DNA from: G963663315 sp963665165
GTDB taxonomy: Bacteria; Pseudomonadota; Gammaproteobacteria; Arenicellales; Poriferihabitantaceae
NCBI GenBank assembly: GCA_963665165.1
Contig: OY761989.1
Coordinates: 2,232,001 to 2,296,000, forward strand
Length of the DNA: 64,000 nt
Reading direction: 5' to 3'
Shown here one piece after another: positions 36,016 through 44,439 of this stretch. The position numbers were made by a program, and so were the translations under genes. The stretch's first letter is position 1, and every line of letters starts with the position of its first letter. The notes beneath the pieces were generated by a model. It was not told the origin of the DNA. It saw nothing but the letters and a program-made list of their open reading frames with translations, and made no database searches.

Positions 36016-37320
36016 TCAGGATACCCGTAACGCTACCCGGTGCATGGTGTTGTTGAGATACCCTTTCGGGTTCCAGTCGATAGCATGGGGCTGCATCACA
36101 CCGGCGCTGTCCGTCGCCCGCGCCCAGATTTCGTAGTAACCGGCGGCCGGCAACTCCACACTGGCCCGAAAATCCTGCCAGGCGCCGTCATTGACCGGCT
36201 CATCCAGTTCCGCCCGCATCCAGCTCGCGCCGAAGTCATGGGAGAGGTCAACCGCGGCCACTGTCCGGTCTCCTGACCAGGCATGCCCGCGAACCGCGAC
36301 CATACGCCCGGAACCCGAGCCGTTGGCGGGATGGGTGATCAGCGACTTGACCGGCATACGCTCGATAATGTTGAAATCCTTCTTGTCGACCTTTTCGCCC
36401 GGCTCGACCTTGTATCGGGGCACACGATACGCGGTACCGGTCATCTTGGGGCCGTCATGGACAATATCACGCAGCCAGATGCGGCGCAGCCACTTCTGCG
36501 AACAGGAACCCGGCCAGCCCGGAACCACCAGCCTGAGCGGAGCGCCGTTCATCGGATGAAGCGGCCCCCCGTTCTGCCCAAAAGCGATCAGCACATTGTC
36601 GGTCATTGCCTTGGCGATCGGCAGCCCCCGTGAAATCGGCAACTTGCCCGGTTCCCCGGACAGGTGGGTATCAGCGCCCACATGTGCGGTATAGACCGCG
36701 CCGGATTGAACACCCGCCGCTTCCAGCACATCTTTCAGTCTCACCCCGGTCCACGAGGAACAGGCCACCGCGCCGAAAGTCCACTGGTTGCCTTTGGCCG
36801 GCGGCTTGAAGAAAGCGCGCCCGTTGCCGCCGCATTCAATGGCGAGTGCCATGGTGACCGTCTCGAAATTCGCACGCAGATCAGCGATTGACAGGGTCGC
36901 GGGATGGTCAACCAGGCCATCGATGGTCAAGGTCCAGGTATCCGGGTCCATGTCGGTCGGCGGTATGCCGTTGTTTCTGACGAAATGGCGGGCCGTCGGA
37001 GTGACCGAATCATCCAGCAGGTGCGGAGGGGTTTCGGCATTGACCGGACGGTCGTTCAGCAGTGTCAATCCATCTTTACCGACCAGCACATTCTCATCGG
37101 CGAAAGCGGCCGGGATCAATCCCGTCGGCATATTGCGGTGGAACGGAATGGATGCTCCCACCATCGCCGCCATCGTGGCCAATCCGGCTCCGCGCAGGAA
37201 ACCGCGCCGGTCGGAGTGTGCAATCCGCCCGAAGAAAGCACGATCCGCTGCAAGCGGGTCGGCGGCGAAAAACTCATGGAGATCCTGATCGTCTGTCGTC
37301 AAGTCGTGTTTCCTGGACAT
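36016..37320 (-). CDS. sorA: Sulfite dehydrogenase, molybdenum (Moco) subunit
   Basis: Oxidises sulfite to sulfate in the periplasm. 434 residues with a twin-arginine export signal (RRGFLRGAGLATMAAMVGAS, from residue 38). The oxidoreductase molybdopterin domain has the Moco-coordinating cysteine in AIECGGNGRAFF, with the family segments GAPLRLVVPGWPGSCSQKWLRRI and a C-terminal dimerisation domain (VAVRGHAWSGDRTVAAVDLS). The ATG at 37320 follows AAGGCGG. The partner cytochrome lies 26 bases downstream. Substrate is inferred from family and partner; other sulfite-oxidase-fold enzymes are possible. Confidence 0.87.
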   Translation of the reverse strand: MSRKHDLTTDDQDLHEFFAADPLAADRAFFGRIAHSDRRGFLRGAGLATMAAMVGASIPFHRNMPTGLIPAAFADENVLVGKDGLTLLNDRPVNAETPPHLLDDSVTPTARHFVRNNGIPPTDMDPDTWTLTIDGLVDHPATLSIADLRANFETVTMALAIECGGNGRAFFKPPAKGNQWTFGAVACSSWTGVRLKDVLEAAGVQSGAVYTAHVGADTHLSGEPGKLPISRGLPIAKAMTDNVLIAFGQNGGPLHPMNGAPLRLVVPGWPGSCSQKWLRRIWLRDIVHDGPKMTGTAYRVPRYKVEPGEKVDKKDFNIIERMPVKSLITHPANGSGSGRMVAVRGHAWSGDRTVAAVDLSHDFGASWMRAELDEPVNDGAWQDFRASVELPAAGYYEIWARATDSAGVMQPHAIDWNPKGYLNNTMHRVALRVS

Positions 37321-37399
37321 GATGCCGCCTTTATGTATCGGTTGAAGATATTCTAGTACAACCATGCGCCGGATTCAAACATGCAGGCTGCCCCGGATT

Positions 37400-38056
37400 T
37401 CAGTCCGTAACCTGGTCGCGGATATAGGTTGCCTCAAGCCGCCGGGGGTCCACCGCCCCCCCGATCCCGATTCTCTGCGCCAGCCTGAGCCCCTGGACCG
37501 CTTCGGGAAAGCGTGCATTCTTGACACGGACAGGCCGGTTTTCGGCCCGGCCGGGAAGGATGTCCGCATACATGTCCCATCCGTTTCCGACCCCGTATTC
37601 CGCCTGCCCGAGCGCCGCGGCGAACTGGTCGGGGAAGCAGACACAGGGAGCCATCAGCGGCGCGGGCCTGCCGCTTGCCCGGACCTCATAGACCGCACAA
37701 TAAACCTGCTTCATCCGTGCATCGATAGCCGCTGCGACGATTCCGCTATCCACCGAGATTGCCATGACCTCCAGTGAGGATACCCCGATCACCGGCAGAT
37801 CCGCACCGTAAGCCAGCCCCTGCGCCACGCCCAGGCCGATCCGCACGCCAGTAAACGAGCCCGGTCCGGTATCCACCGCAATCGCGTCAAGCTGATTGAG
37901 GCGCAGGCCGCTGTCCGCCATGATCCTGTCCGCCATATCCAGTACAAGCCGGGAGTGGCCACCCGGCTGTATCTCCTTCCGCTGGACCGTTTGTGAACCG
38001 TCGAACAACGCGACTGAACACGCGGCGGTCACCGTATCGAACGAGAGGCACTTCAT
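37400..38056 (-). CDS. tsaB: tRNA threonylcarbamoyladenosine biosynthesis protein TsaB
   Basis: Non-catalytic partner of TsaD in making the t6A37 modification of ANN-decoding tRNAs. 218 residues with the ASKHA start LSFDTVTAACSVAL, the conserved GPGSFTGVRIGLGVAQGLA near residue 64 and VIGVSSLEVMA. The start overlaps the stop of the upstream helicase by 4 bases, the same tsaB-yoaA pairing seen in enterobacteria. Confidence 0.93.
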   Translation of the reverse strand: MKCLSFDTVTAACSVALFDGSQTVQRKEIQPGGHSRLVLDMADRIMADSGLRLNQLDAIAVDTGPGSFTGVRIGLGVAQGLAYGADLPVIGVSSLEVMAISVDSGIVAAAIDARMKQVYCAVYEVRASGRPAPLMAPCVCFPDQFAAALGQAEYGVGNGWDMYADILPGRAENRPVRVKNARFPEAVQGLRLAQRIGIGGAVDPRRLEATYIRDQVTD

Positions 38057-39969
38057 GACCGGGTACGCGGTCTGAAAAACCGGTATACCTCATTGATATC
38101 CCGGGTCACAGGCATGGGCGGCAGGCTGTCCAGGAACAGCTTGCCGTATGACCGGGTCGAAATCCTGGAATCGCAGATGACCAGAACCCCCTGATCCTTT
38201 TCGGAGCGAATCAGGCGGCCCGCCCCCTGTTTCAGGGAGATCACCGCGTCGGGCACCTGAATGTCCATGAAGGGAACCCCATGGTTTTCTTCGCAAACCT
38301 GCAATCTGCTTTTCAACAATGGATTCGACGGCGGTTCGAACGGCAGTTTGTCTATGATCACGCAACTCAATGACCGGCCCTTGACATCCACGCCTTCCCA
38401 AAAACCCGCGGCGCCAAGCAGGATCGAATGGTCGGTATCCAGAAACTGTTTCAGCAAATGCTGTTTGGACGCCTGACCCTGTAAAAACAGCGGCCACCGG
38501 CACTTTTCCGACAGCTCCCGGTAAACCCGCTGCATCATTGCGTGACTGGTGAAAAGGCAAAAAGCGCGCCCGGAACTGGCGTTGGTTACATCCATGACAA
38601 TATCAACGAGCGCATGGCAAAAAGCCGCGTCCCGGGGGTCGGGCAGGTATTTCGGCAGGTACAGCAGGGAATTGGCCTGGAAGTCATAAGGGCTTTCCCA
38701 GCAACGGGTCTCGGCGTCGTGAAGTCCGAGCCGTCCGCAAAATGAAGAAAAGTCGTCACCCGCGGTGAGCGTGGCCGAGGTGAATATCCAGGAAACCTCC
38801 GGGTTCGATAAAAACGGATCGAAGCGCTGGCCGATATTCAGCGGGGAAACGTTGAACCGGAAAAAGCTCTTGCCGGTTTCCAGCCAGCAGACACTGTCTC
38901 TCTCGCGGTCCTCCCGCCAGACTGCCAGTTGGCCGATGATCCGGGCAGCCCGACTGTAACAGTTGCTTAAGGAGTCTCCGGCCGGGGATGCCGCCTCAAG
39001 CGCCTCAACAAGCTCCGACAGCCGGTCATGCAATGGTGTCCAGACCTGATCGAACCGCTTGCCGATCAGGTCTGCGAGGATTCCGGATTCGGTTTCGAGT
39101 GTCTTGCAGTATGTCTGGAATTGTTCGATACGGGTTTGTACCGGACCGGTGAAATCCTTGAGATTGACCGCGCTTTTTTCGTTCTGTTCCGCCGCCAGTA
39201 TGTCCGCAATCAAATCCTTGAGCTGGAAACTGGAGACGGAATATCCAAAAAAACGGGTGGCCGTATCAGCCACCGTATGCGCCTCATCCAGTATGACCGC
39301 TTCATGGTCGGGCAGAAGTTCGCCAAAGCCCTCGGTCCTCAATGCGATGTCCGAGAAAAACAAGTGATGATTCACCACCACGATACGCGCCTTGAGCGCT
39401 TGCTGCCTTGCCCGGTTCACAAAACACCGACTGAAATCCGGGCACTTTCCCCCAAGGCAGTTGTCAGCGGTCGAGGTTACTTTCGACCAGATCCGGGAAT
39501 TCTCGCCGATCCCGGTAACCTCGGCGATATCCCCGGTTTCGGTTCTGTTCGACCAGTCATTCAGGGCATCGTAGGCCAGTGGATCGTTTCGTCCAGGCAG
39601 GTCGCTTTGCCGACTGTTCAGCTTCAGCCGGTACCGGCACAGGTAATTCGAACGTCCTTTCAGGAGGACGGCGTTGACCTGCGTATCCAGCGCCTGGAGC
39701 ACGGCGGGAAGATCCCGGAAAAAAATCTGTTCCTGCAGGTGCTTGGTCCCGGTCGAGATGATCGTTCGTTTCCCGCTCTCGATCACAGGAACCAGGTAGG
39801 CAAACGTCTTGCCGGTGCCGGTACCCGATTCAACCACCAGGTTGCCGCCGTGCCGCAGCGCGGATTCCACCTCGGCCGCCATTTCCTGTTGGGCTCTTCG
39901 GGGCGTGAATCCTGGAAGATTCCGGTGGAATACTCCGCCTTTACCCAGTGCCTCGTGTACGCCTGCCAT
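38053..39969 (-). CDS. yoaA: DinG/XPD-family ATP-dependent helicase
   Basis: 5'-3' superfamily 2 DNA helicase acting in replication stress tolerance. 638 residues from the ATG at 39969. Features in order: RRAQQEM Q-motif, Walker A ESGTGTGKTFAYLVP (~48-62), an Fe-S cluster region with four cysteines (YLCRYR, NCLGGKCPDFSRCFVN), the DEAH box (VILDEAHTVADTATRF), and motifs IV-VI at the C-terminus (DAVISLKQGAGRLIRSEKDQG). The Fe-S cysteines and co-transcription with tsaB favour YoaA. Confidence 0.92.
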   Translation of the reverse strand: MAGVHEALGKGGVFHRNLPGFTPRRAQQEMAAEVESALRHGGNLVVESGTGTGKTFAYLVPVIESGKRTIISTGTKHLQEQIFFRDLPAVLQALDTQVNAVLLKGRSNYLCRYRLKLNSRQSDLPGRNDPLAYDALNDWSNRTETGDIAEVTGIGENSRIWSKVTSTADNCLGGKCPDFSRCFVNRARQQALKARIVVVNHHLFFSDIALRTEGFGELLPDHEAVILDEAHTVADTATRFFGYSVSSFQLKDLIADILAAEQNEKSAVNLKDFTGPVQTRIEQFQTYCKTLETESGILADLIGKRFDQVWTPLHDRLSELVEALEAASPAGDSLSNCYSRAARIIGQLAVWREDRERDSVCWLETGKSFFRFNVSPLNIGQRFDPFLSNPEVSWIFTSATLTAGDDFSSFCGRLGLHDAETRCWESPYDFQANSLLYLPKYLPDPRDAAFCHALVDIVMDVTNASSGRAFCLFTSHAMMQRVYRELSEKCRWPLFLQGQASKQHLLKQFLDTDHSILLGAAGFWEGVDVKGRSLSCVIIDKLPFEPPSNPLLKSRLQVCEENHGVPFMDIQVPDAVISLKQGAGRLIRSEKDQGVLVICDSRISTRSYGKLFLDSLPPMPVTRDINEVYRFFRPRTRS

Positions 39970-40028
39970 CAATCGAACCTAAGGCGCTACTGATTCAAGC
40001 CGGTCATCCGGGCATAGTCAGGGCGCTG

Positions 40029-41144
40029 TCAGGGGACCAGTTCATCAAAGAACGATTTGATCTTGTCCGACCACGATTCAGTACGCGGCGAATGGCGGTT
40101 GCCGCCTTCCGCCAGACTATCCTCAAAGTCCTTCAACAACGCCTTTTGTTTTCTGGTCAGTTTAACCGGGGTTTCGACAACGACCCGGCAATACAGGTCT
40201 CCCTGGCTACCCGTCCGGACATTGCGCACTCCCTTGCCTTTCAACCGGAACACCTTGCCGGACTGGCTTTCCGGCGGGACTCTCAAATTGCCCCTGCCGG
40301 ACAGAGTGGGAATTTCCAGTTCCCCGCCCAGCGCCATCACTGAAAAGCCGGCGGGCACCTCACAATACAAATCGTCGTCACGACGTTCGAATATTTCGTG
40401 TTTCTTCAGCCGAACCTGGACATACAGGTCTCCCGGAGAAGCGCCGGGGCCGGCGCTTTCCCCTTCTCCCGACAATCGGACCTGGTCATCATTGTCCACC
40501 CCGGCGGGGATTTTCACGGAAAGCGTCTTTTCCTCCCTGACAACGCCCTGGCCGTGACAGGAAGAGCAGGGGTCCGTGATCACCTGGCCCTGGCCCTTGC
40601 AGGTCGAACAGGTTTGCTGAACGGAGAAAAAGCCCTGTTGCATCCTGACCTGGCCCTGGCCATTACAGGTCTGGCAGGTCTTCGCTTCCGAACCCGGACG
40701 CGAACCCGAGCCCTTGCAGGTCGCACAATCCGACATTCTGGGAACGCGGATCTGTTTTTCGACCCCGTTCACCGCCTCTTCCAGTGTCAAGCTCAGGCGA
40801 AATCTCAAATCCGAGCCGCGGCTCTGCCGCCGCCCGCCGCCTGTACCGAAAATATCACCGAAAATATCGCCGAAAATATCGCCAACCCCGCCAACGCCGG
40901 CTCCCGCTCCGCTGGAAGGGTCCACGCCCGCATGTCCGAACTGGTCATAAGCGGCCCGTTTCCGGGGATCGGAAAGCACACTCCAGGCCTCCTGCACCTC
41001 TTTGAACCTGGCTTCGGACTGTTCGCTGTTCTGGTTGCGGTCCGGATGATATTTCATCGCCAGTTTACGATAGGCTTTTTTCAGGTCCGGCTCACTGGCC
41101 GTGCGGTCAACTCCCAGAATTTCGTAATAATCTCTTTTTGACAT
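40029..41144 (-). CDS. dnaJ: Chaperone DnaJ (Hsp40)
   Basis: Delivers unfolded clients to DnaK and stimulates its ATPase. 371 residues: J-domain with HPD (KYHPDRNQ), Gly/Phe linker containing three consecutive GDIF units, four CXXCXGXG zinc repeats (CATCKGSG, CQTCNGQG, CSTCKGQG, CSSCHGQG), and C-terminal client-binding domains (PAGVDNDDQVRLSGEGE). Downstream of dnaK with a terminator-like hairpin between them. Confidence 0.97.
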   Translation of the reverse strand: MSKRDYYEILGVDRTASEPDLKKAYRKLAMKYHPDRNQNSEQSEARFKEVQEAWSVLSDPRKRAAYDQFGHAGVDPSSGAGAGVGGVGDIFGDIFGDIFGTGGGRRQSRGSDLRFRLSLTLEEAVNGVEKQIRVPRMSDCATCKGSGSRPGSEAKTCQTCNGQGQVRMQQGFFSVQQTCSTCKGQGQVITDPCSSCHGQGVVREEKTLSVKIPAGVDNDDQVRLSGEGESAGPGASPGDLYVQVRLKKHEIFERRDDDLYCEVPAGFSVMALGGELEIPTLSGRGNLRVPPESQSGKVFRLKGKGVRNVRTGSQGDLYCRVVVETPVKLTRKQKALLKDFEDSLAEGGNRHSPRTESWSDKIKSFFDELVP

Positions 41145-41173
41145 CGTTTATTCCATGCCTGATCGACATGCAA

Positions 41174-41195
41174 AAGCGGGGTTACAGCCCCGCTT
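41174..41195 (-). terminator. Hairpin between dnaK and dnaJ
   Basis: AAGCGGGG (41174-41181) pairs with CCCCGCTT (41188-41195), an 8-bp stem and 6-base loop. On the minus strand two further T residues follow the stem, giving a TTTT end. It lies 41 bases after the dnaK stop and probably attenuates read-through, making DnaJ less abundant than DnaK. Confidence 0.65.
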
Positions 41196-41236
41196 CGATC
41201 GCACTCCGGTGGATTATATACGGATCTGCAAATCTG

Positions 41237-43183
41237 TCAGGGTTTCTTTTTGTCGTCATCGATTTCCTCGAATTCGGCGTCGACGATGTCATCCCCCGCA
41301 TCGCGCGGATCCGCATCACCCGCAGCCTCGCCACCGTCATCGCCTCCGCCATCGCTACCGCTATCGGCCTGGGCGTACATTTGCTCCGCGAGCTTGTAAC
41401 TGACCTGGGACAGGGATTCGGAACTGGATTTGATTGCGTCGAGATCATCTCCCTTCAATGCCTCTTCCAGTTCGCCAATGGCGGATTCAATGCCCTGCTT
41501 TTCACTCTCATCGACCTTGTCGCCCAGTTCTTCCAATGATTTCCTGACTCCGTGAACCAGCGCTTCACCCTGGTTCCGGGCATCCACCAGTTCCCGGGCC
41601 TTCCTGTCTTCTTCGGCGTGCTCCTCGGCATCGCGAACCATGTTTTCTATCTCGTCATCAGACAGGCCGGAACTGGATTTGATCACGATCTTGTTCTGCT
41701 TCCCGGTTGCCTTGTCCCTGGCGGAAACATGCAGTATCCCGTTGGAGTCGATATCGAACGAAACCTCGATCTGGGGCACTCCGCGGCGCGCGGGGGGTAT
41801 TTCGGTCAAATCGAAACGACCCAGGGATTTGTTTCCACTCGCAATCTCCCGCTCACCCTGCAGCACATGCACCGTGACCGCGTTCTGATTGTCCTCCGCG
41901 GTAGAAAATACCTGGCTGGCGTTGGTCGGGATGGTGGTGTTCTTTTCCACCAGCTTCGTCATCACCCCGCCAAGGGTTTCAATACCCAGGGAGAGTGGCG
42001 TCACATCCAGCAGCAGCACATCCTTGACGTCTCCGCCGAGGACTCCGCCCTGGATGGCGGCGCCCATGGCGACGGCTTCATCCGGGTTGACGTCCCGCCG
42101 CGCTTCCCTGCCGAAGAAGTTTTCCACTACCTCATGCACCTTGGGCATTCGGGTCTGGCCGCCGACCAGGATAACGTCATTGATTTCGGAGATTTTGATG
42201 CCGGCATCCTGGAGCGCGGTTCTGCAGGGGCCCAGTGTCCGTTTCAGCAAGTCATCGATCAGTGATTCGAGTTTTGCCCTGGACAGCTTCATGTTCAAGT
42301 GCTTGGGACCACTTGCGTCCGCCGTGATGTAAGGCAGGTTGACCTCGGTCTGGGAACTCGAGGACAACTCGATCTTCGCTTTTTCCGCGCCTTCCTTGAG
42401 ACGTTGCATGGCCAGCGGGTCGCCGCGCAGGTTCATACCCTGGTCCTTCTGGAATTCATCCGCGAGATAATCAATCAGCCGGCGGTCGAAATCCTCCCCG
42501 CCCAGGAAGGTGTCGCCATTGGTTGAAAGCACTTCGAATTGATACTCTCCATCCACTTCCGCGATTTCGATGACCGAGACATCAAAAGTGCCGCCGCCAA
42601 GATCATAGACCACGATCTTGTGGTCGCCCCTGGCCTTGTCCATGCCATAGGCCAGCGCAGCAGCGGTCGGCTCATTGATGATTCTTTTCACATCCAGGCC
42701 CGCTATCTTGCCTGCGTCCTTGGTCGCCTGCCTCTGGGAATCATTGAAGTAGGCAGGCACCGTAATGACCGCCTCGGTGACTTTTTCACCCAGGTAATCT
42801 TCCGCGGTCTGTTTCATCTTCTGCAAAATCCGGGCGGATATTTCCGGCGCCGCCAATTGCCTGCCGCCGGCTTCAACCCAGGCGTCCCCGTTTTTTGCCT
42901 TGACGATCTTGTAGGGCATCAAGTCCAGGTCACGCTGCACCACATCTTCACTGAACTGGCGCCCGATCAGGCGTTTTACCGCGAAAATGGTATTTTCCGG
43001 ATTGGTGACCGACTGGCGTTTGGCCGATTGACCCACCAGCGCCTCGTCGTCTTTGGTAAAAGCGATAATGGAAGGCGTGGTACGATCCCCTTCGCTGTTT
43101 TCAATGACCTTCGGGGTACTGCCTTCCATCACTGCCACGCAGGAGTTGGTCGTTCCCAGGTCGATACCGATAATTTTTGACAT
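41237..43183 (-). CDS. dnaK: Chaperone DnaK (Hsp70)
   Basis: ATP-dependent protein-folding chaperone. 648 residues: N-terminal ATPase with IIGIDLGTTNSCVAVMEG and VYDLGGGTFDVSVIEI, the autophosphorylation-type region, linker DVLLLDVTPLSLGIETLGG, peptide-binding domain, and a Gly/Asp-rich C-terminal tail ending EEIDDDKKKP, similar to the EEVDDKK end. Flanked by grpE upstream and dnaJ downstream on the same strand. Confidence 0.98.
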   Translation of the reverse strand: MSKIIGIDLGTTNSCVAVMEGSTPKVIENSEGDRTTPSIIAFTKDDEALVGQSAKRQSVTNPENTIFAVKRLIGRQFSEDVVQRDLDLMPYKIVKAKNGDAWVEAGGRQLAAPEISARILQKMKQTAEDYLGEKVTEAVITVPAYFNDSQRQATKDAGKIAGLDVKRIINEPTAAALAYGMDKARGDHKIVVYDLGGGTFDVSVIEIAEVDGEYQFEVLSTNGDTFLGGEDFDRRLIDYLADEFQKDQGMNLRGDPLAMQRLKEGAEKAKIELSSSSQTEVNLPYITADASGPKHLNMKLSRAKLESLIDDLLKRTLGPCRTALQDAGIKISEINDVILVGGQTRMPKVHEVVENFFGREARRDVNPDEAVAMGAAIQGGVLGGDVKDVLLLDVTPLSLGIETLGGVMTKLVEKNTTIPTNASQVFSTAEDNQNAVTVHVLQGEREIASGNKSLGRFDLTEIPPARRGVPQIEVSFDIDSNGILHVSARDKATGKQNKIVIKSSSGLSDDEIENMVRDAEEHAEEDRKARELVDARNQGEALVHGVRKSLEELGDKVDESEKQGIESAIGELEEALKGDDLDAIKSSSESLSQVSYKLAEQMYAQADSGSDGGGDDGGEAAGDADPRDAGDDIVDAEFEEIDDDKKKP

Positions 43184-43227
43184 TTGTGCTTCCTCAATAA
43201 ACCCGTAACTATGAATTCTGGTTTTAG

Positions 43228-43255
43228 ATATAGGGATTAATTATTCAATAACAAG
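43228..43255 (-). promoter_or_regulatory. Candidate sigma-32 promoter of dnaK
   Basis: On the minus strand CTTGTTA (43255-43249) and CCCTATAT (43235-43228) are separated by 13 bases. Against the sigma-32 consensus CTTGAAA-N13-CCCCATAT, five of seven and seven of eight positions match. Confidence 0.5.
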
Positions 43256-43265
43256 TGTTTGCGGG

Positions 43266-43913
43266 TTATTTCCCACTGCTTTGCGCGATCACCACCATGG
43301 CAGGCCGCAAAAGACGATCCTTCAACAGGAATCCTTTCTGCATCACACTTGAAATATGATCCGGTTCGACTTCGTCAGTCGGCGCCATGCTGATTGCCTG
43401 GTGCAGGTCGGGATTGAATTTCATGCCGGGCGCGGCTTCCACCGGTGTGATTCCGAACTTCTCCATCGCCGTGGCAAACTGTTTCAGGGTCAGTTCCAGC
43501 CCTTCCTTCATTTTCGACACCGGCTCACTGCCGGTTTCACCCAATTCCACCTTGCTGGCCTGGTCGAGGCTGTCGAGCACACCCAGCAATTCCTGCGCGA
43601 ACTTCTCGAGCGCATATTTCCTGGCTGAAACAATTTCATTCTGGCTGCGGCGACGAATGTTTTCAACATCCGCTTTGGCCCGGACATAGCCATGCTTCAT
43701 TTCCGCGATCCGATTCCGGGCGGAAACCAGCTTTTCGATCAGGTCTTCCCTGGAATCCTCTTCAAATTCCTCCGGCCCGCTTTCCGGCGAGGATGAATCC
43801 TGTCGTTCAGCGTCCGTGAATTCCGGCTCCGGTTCCGCCCGGTCACTGGAAGCGGCTGAGGCGGCGCCGTTGTCATCTTGCGGTTCTGAACCTTTTTCGC
43901 AATCTTGATTCAT
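43266..43913 (-). CDS. grpE: Nucleotide exchange factor GrpE
   Basis: Releases ADP from DnaK in the folding cycle. 215 residues with an acidic, low-complexity N-terminus (~1-60), a long coiled coil (RNRIAEMKHGYVRAKADVENIRRR), and the conserved C-terminal beta domain (FNPDLHQAISM, VMQKGFLLKDRLLRPAMVVIAQ). The N-terminal acidic extension is longer than in E. coli GrpE (197 residues). Confidence 0.96.
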   Translation of the reverse strand: MNQDCEKGSEPQDDNGAASAASSDRAEPEPEFTDAERQDSSSPESGPEEFEEDSREDLIEKLVSARNRIAEMKHGYVRAKADVENIRRRSQNEIVSARKYALEKFAQELLGVLDSLDQASKVELGETGSEPVSKMKEGLELTLKQFATAMEKFGITPVEAAPGMKFNPDLHQAISMAPTDEVEPDHISSVMQKGFLLKDRLLRPAMVVIAQSSGK

Positions 43914-43956
43914 AATTCAATACATAAAATAAGGGTAGGATCATGGATATGCCACA

Positions 43957-43984
43957 ATATGGGGATTGTCGGCAAAAGCTCAAG
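43957..43984 (-). promoter_or_regulatory. Sigma-32 heat-shock promoter of grpE
   Basis: On the minus strand CTTGAGC (43984-43978) and CCCCATAT (43964-43957) with a 13-base spacer. The -10 element is a full match and the -35 five of seven. It lies 44 bases before the grpE ATG. Confidence 0.75.
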
Positions 43985-44054
43985 GGCTGAGGCTTGAGGA
44001 AACCCCGGATTTCAGTGGAAACCTTCGAATCCCGGGAATCCGGAAACCCCGGCT

Positions 44055-44387
44055 TCAAATGGAAAACGAGGATCCGCAGCCGCAAGTGGTCGAGGCATTG
44101 GGGTTGTTGACCAGGAAACGACTCCCCATCAGATCGTCCTTGTAATCGATTTCCGCCCCATCCAGATATTGCAGGCTGAGCATATCGACCAATACCCGGA
44201 TTCCTTCCTGTTCGATCGATACATCGTCTTCCTGCCGGGCGTCATCGAACTGGAAACCGTACTGGAAACCGGAACAGCCACCGCCCTGTATGTAAACCCG
44301 GAGCATCAACCCGGGGTTGCCCCTGGTTTCCAGCAGTTGATGAATCCGGGTCACCGCGTCGCGGGTGATTGTAAGGTCTGATTCCAT
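44055..44387 (-). CDS. erpA: Iron-sulfur cluster insertion protein ErpA
   Basis: A-type carrier that passes Fe-S clusters to apo-proteins. 110 residues with the three cluster cysteines in the standard places: GGGCSGFQY and the C-terminal TTCGCGSSF. The segment LVDMLSLQYLDGAEIDYKDDLMGSRFLVNNPNA is typical of ErpA rather than SufA/IscA. Divergent from the aminotransferase at 44440 with 52 bases between. Confidence 0.93.
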   Translation of the reverse strand: MESDLTITRDAVTRIHQLLETRGNPGLMLRVYIQGGGCSGFQYGFQFDDARQEDDVSIEQEGIRVLVDMLSLQYLDGAEIDYKDDLMGSRFLVNNPNASTTCGCGSSFSI

Positions 44388-44439
44388 TGTCTTGCGCCAG
44401 TGCGAATATACGTTACCGTAATGAGTAAAGGATTATAAT

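Noticed and set aside
40845..40892. Short tandem DNA repeat in dnaJ
   Set aside because: It encodes consecutive GDIF units in the Gly/Phe linker, which is normal for DnaJ; not a mobile or CRISPR repeat.
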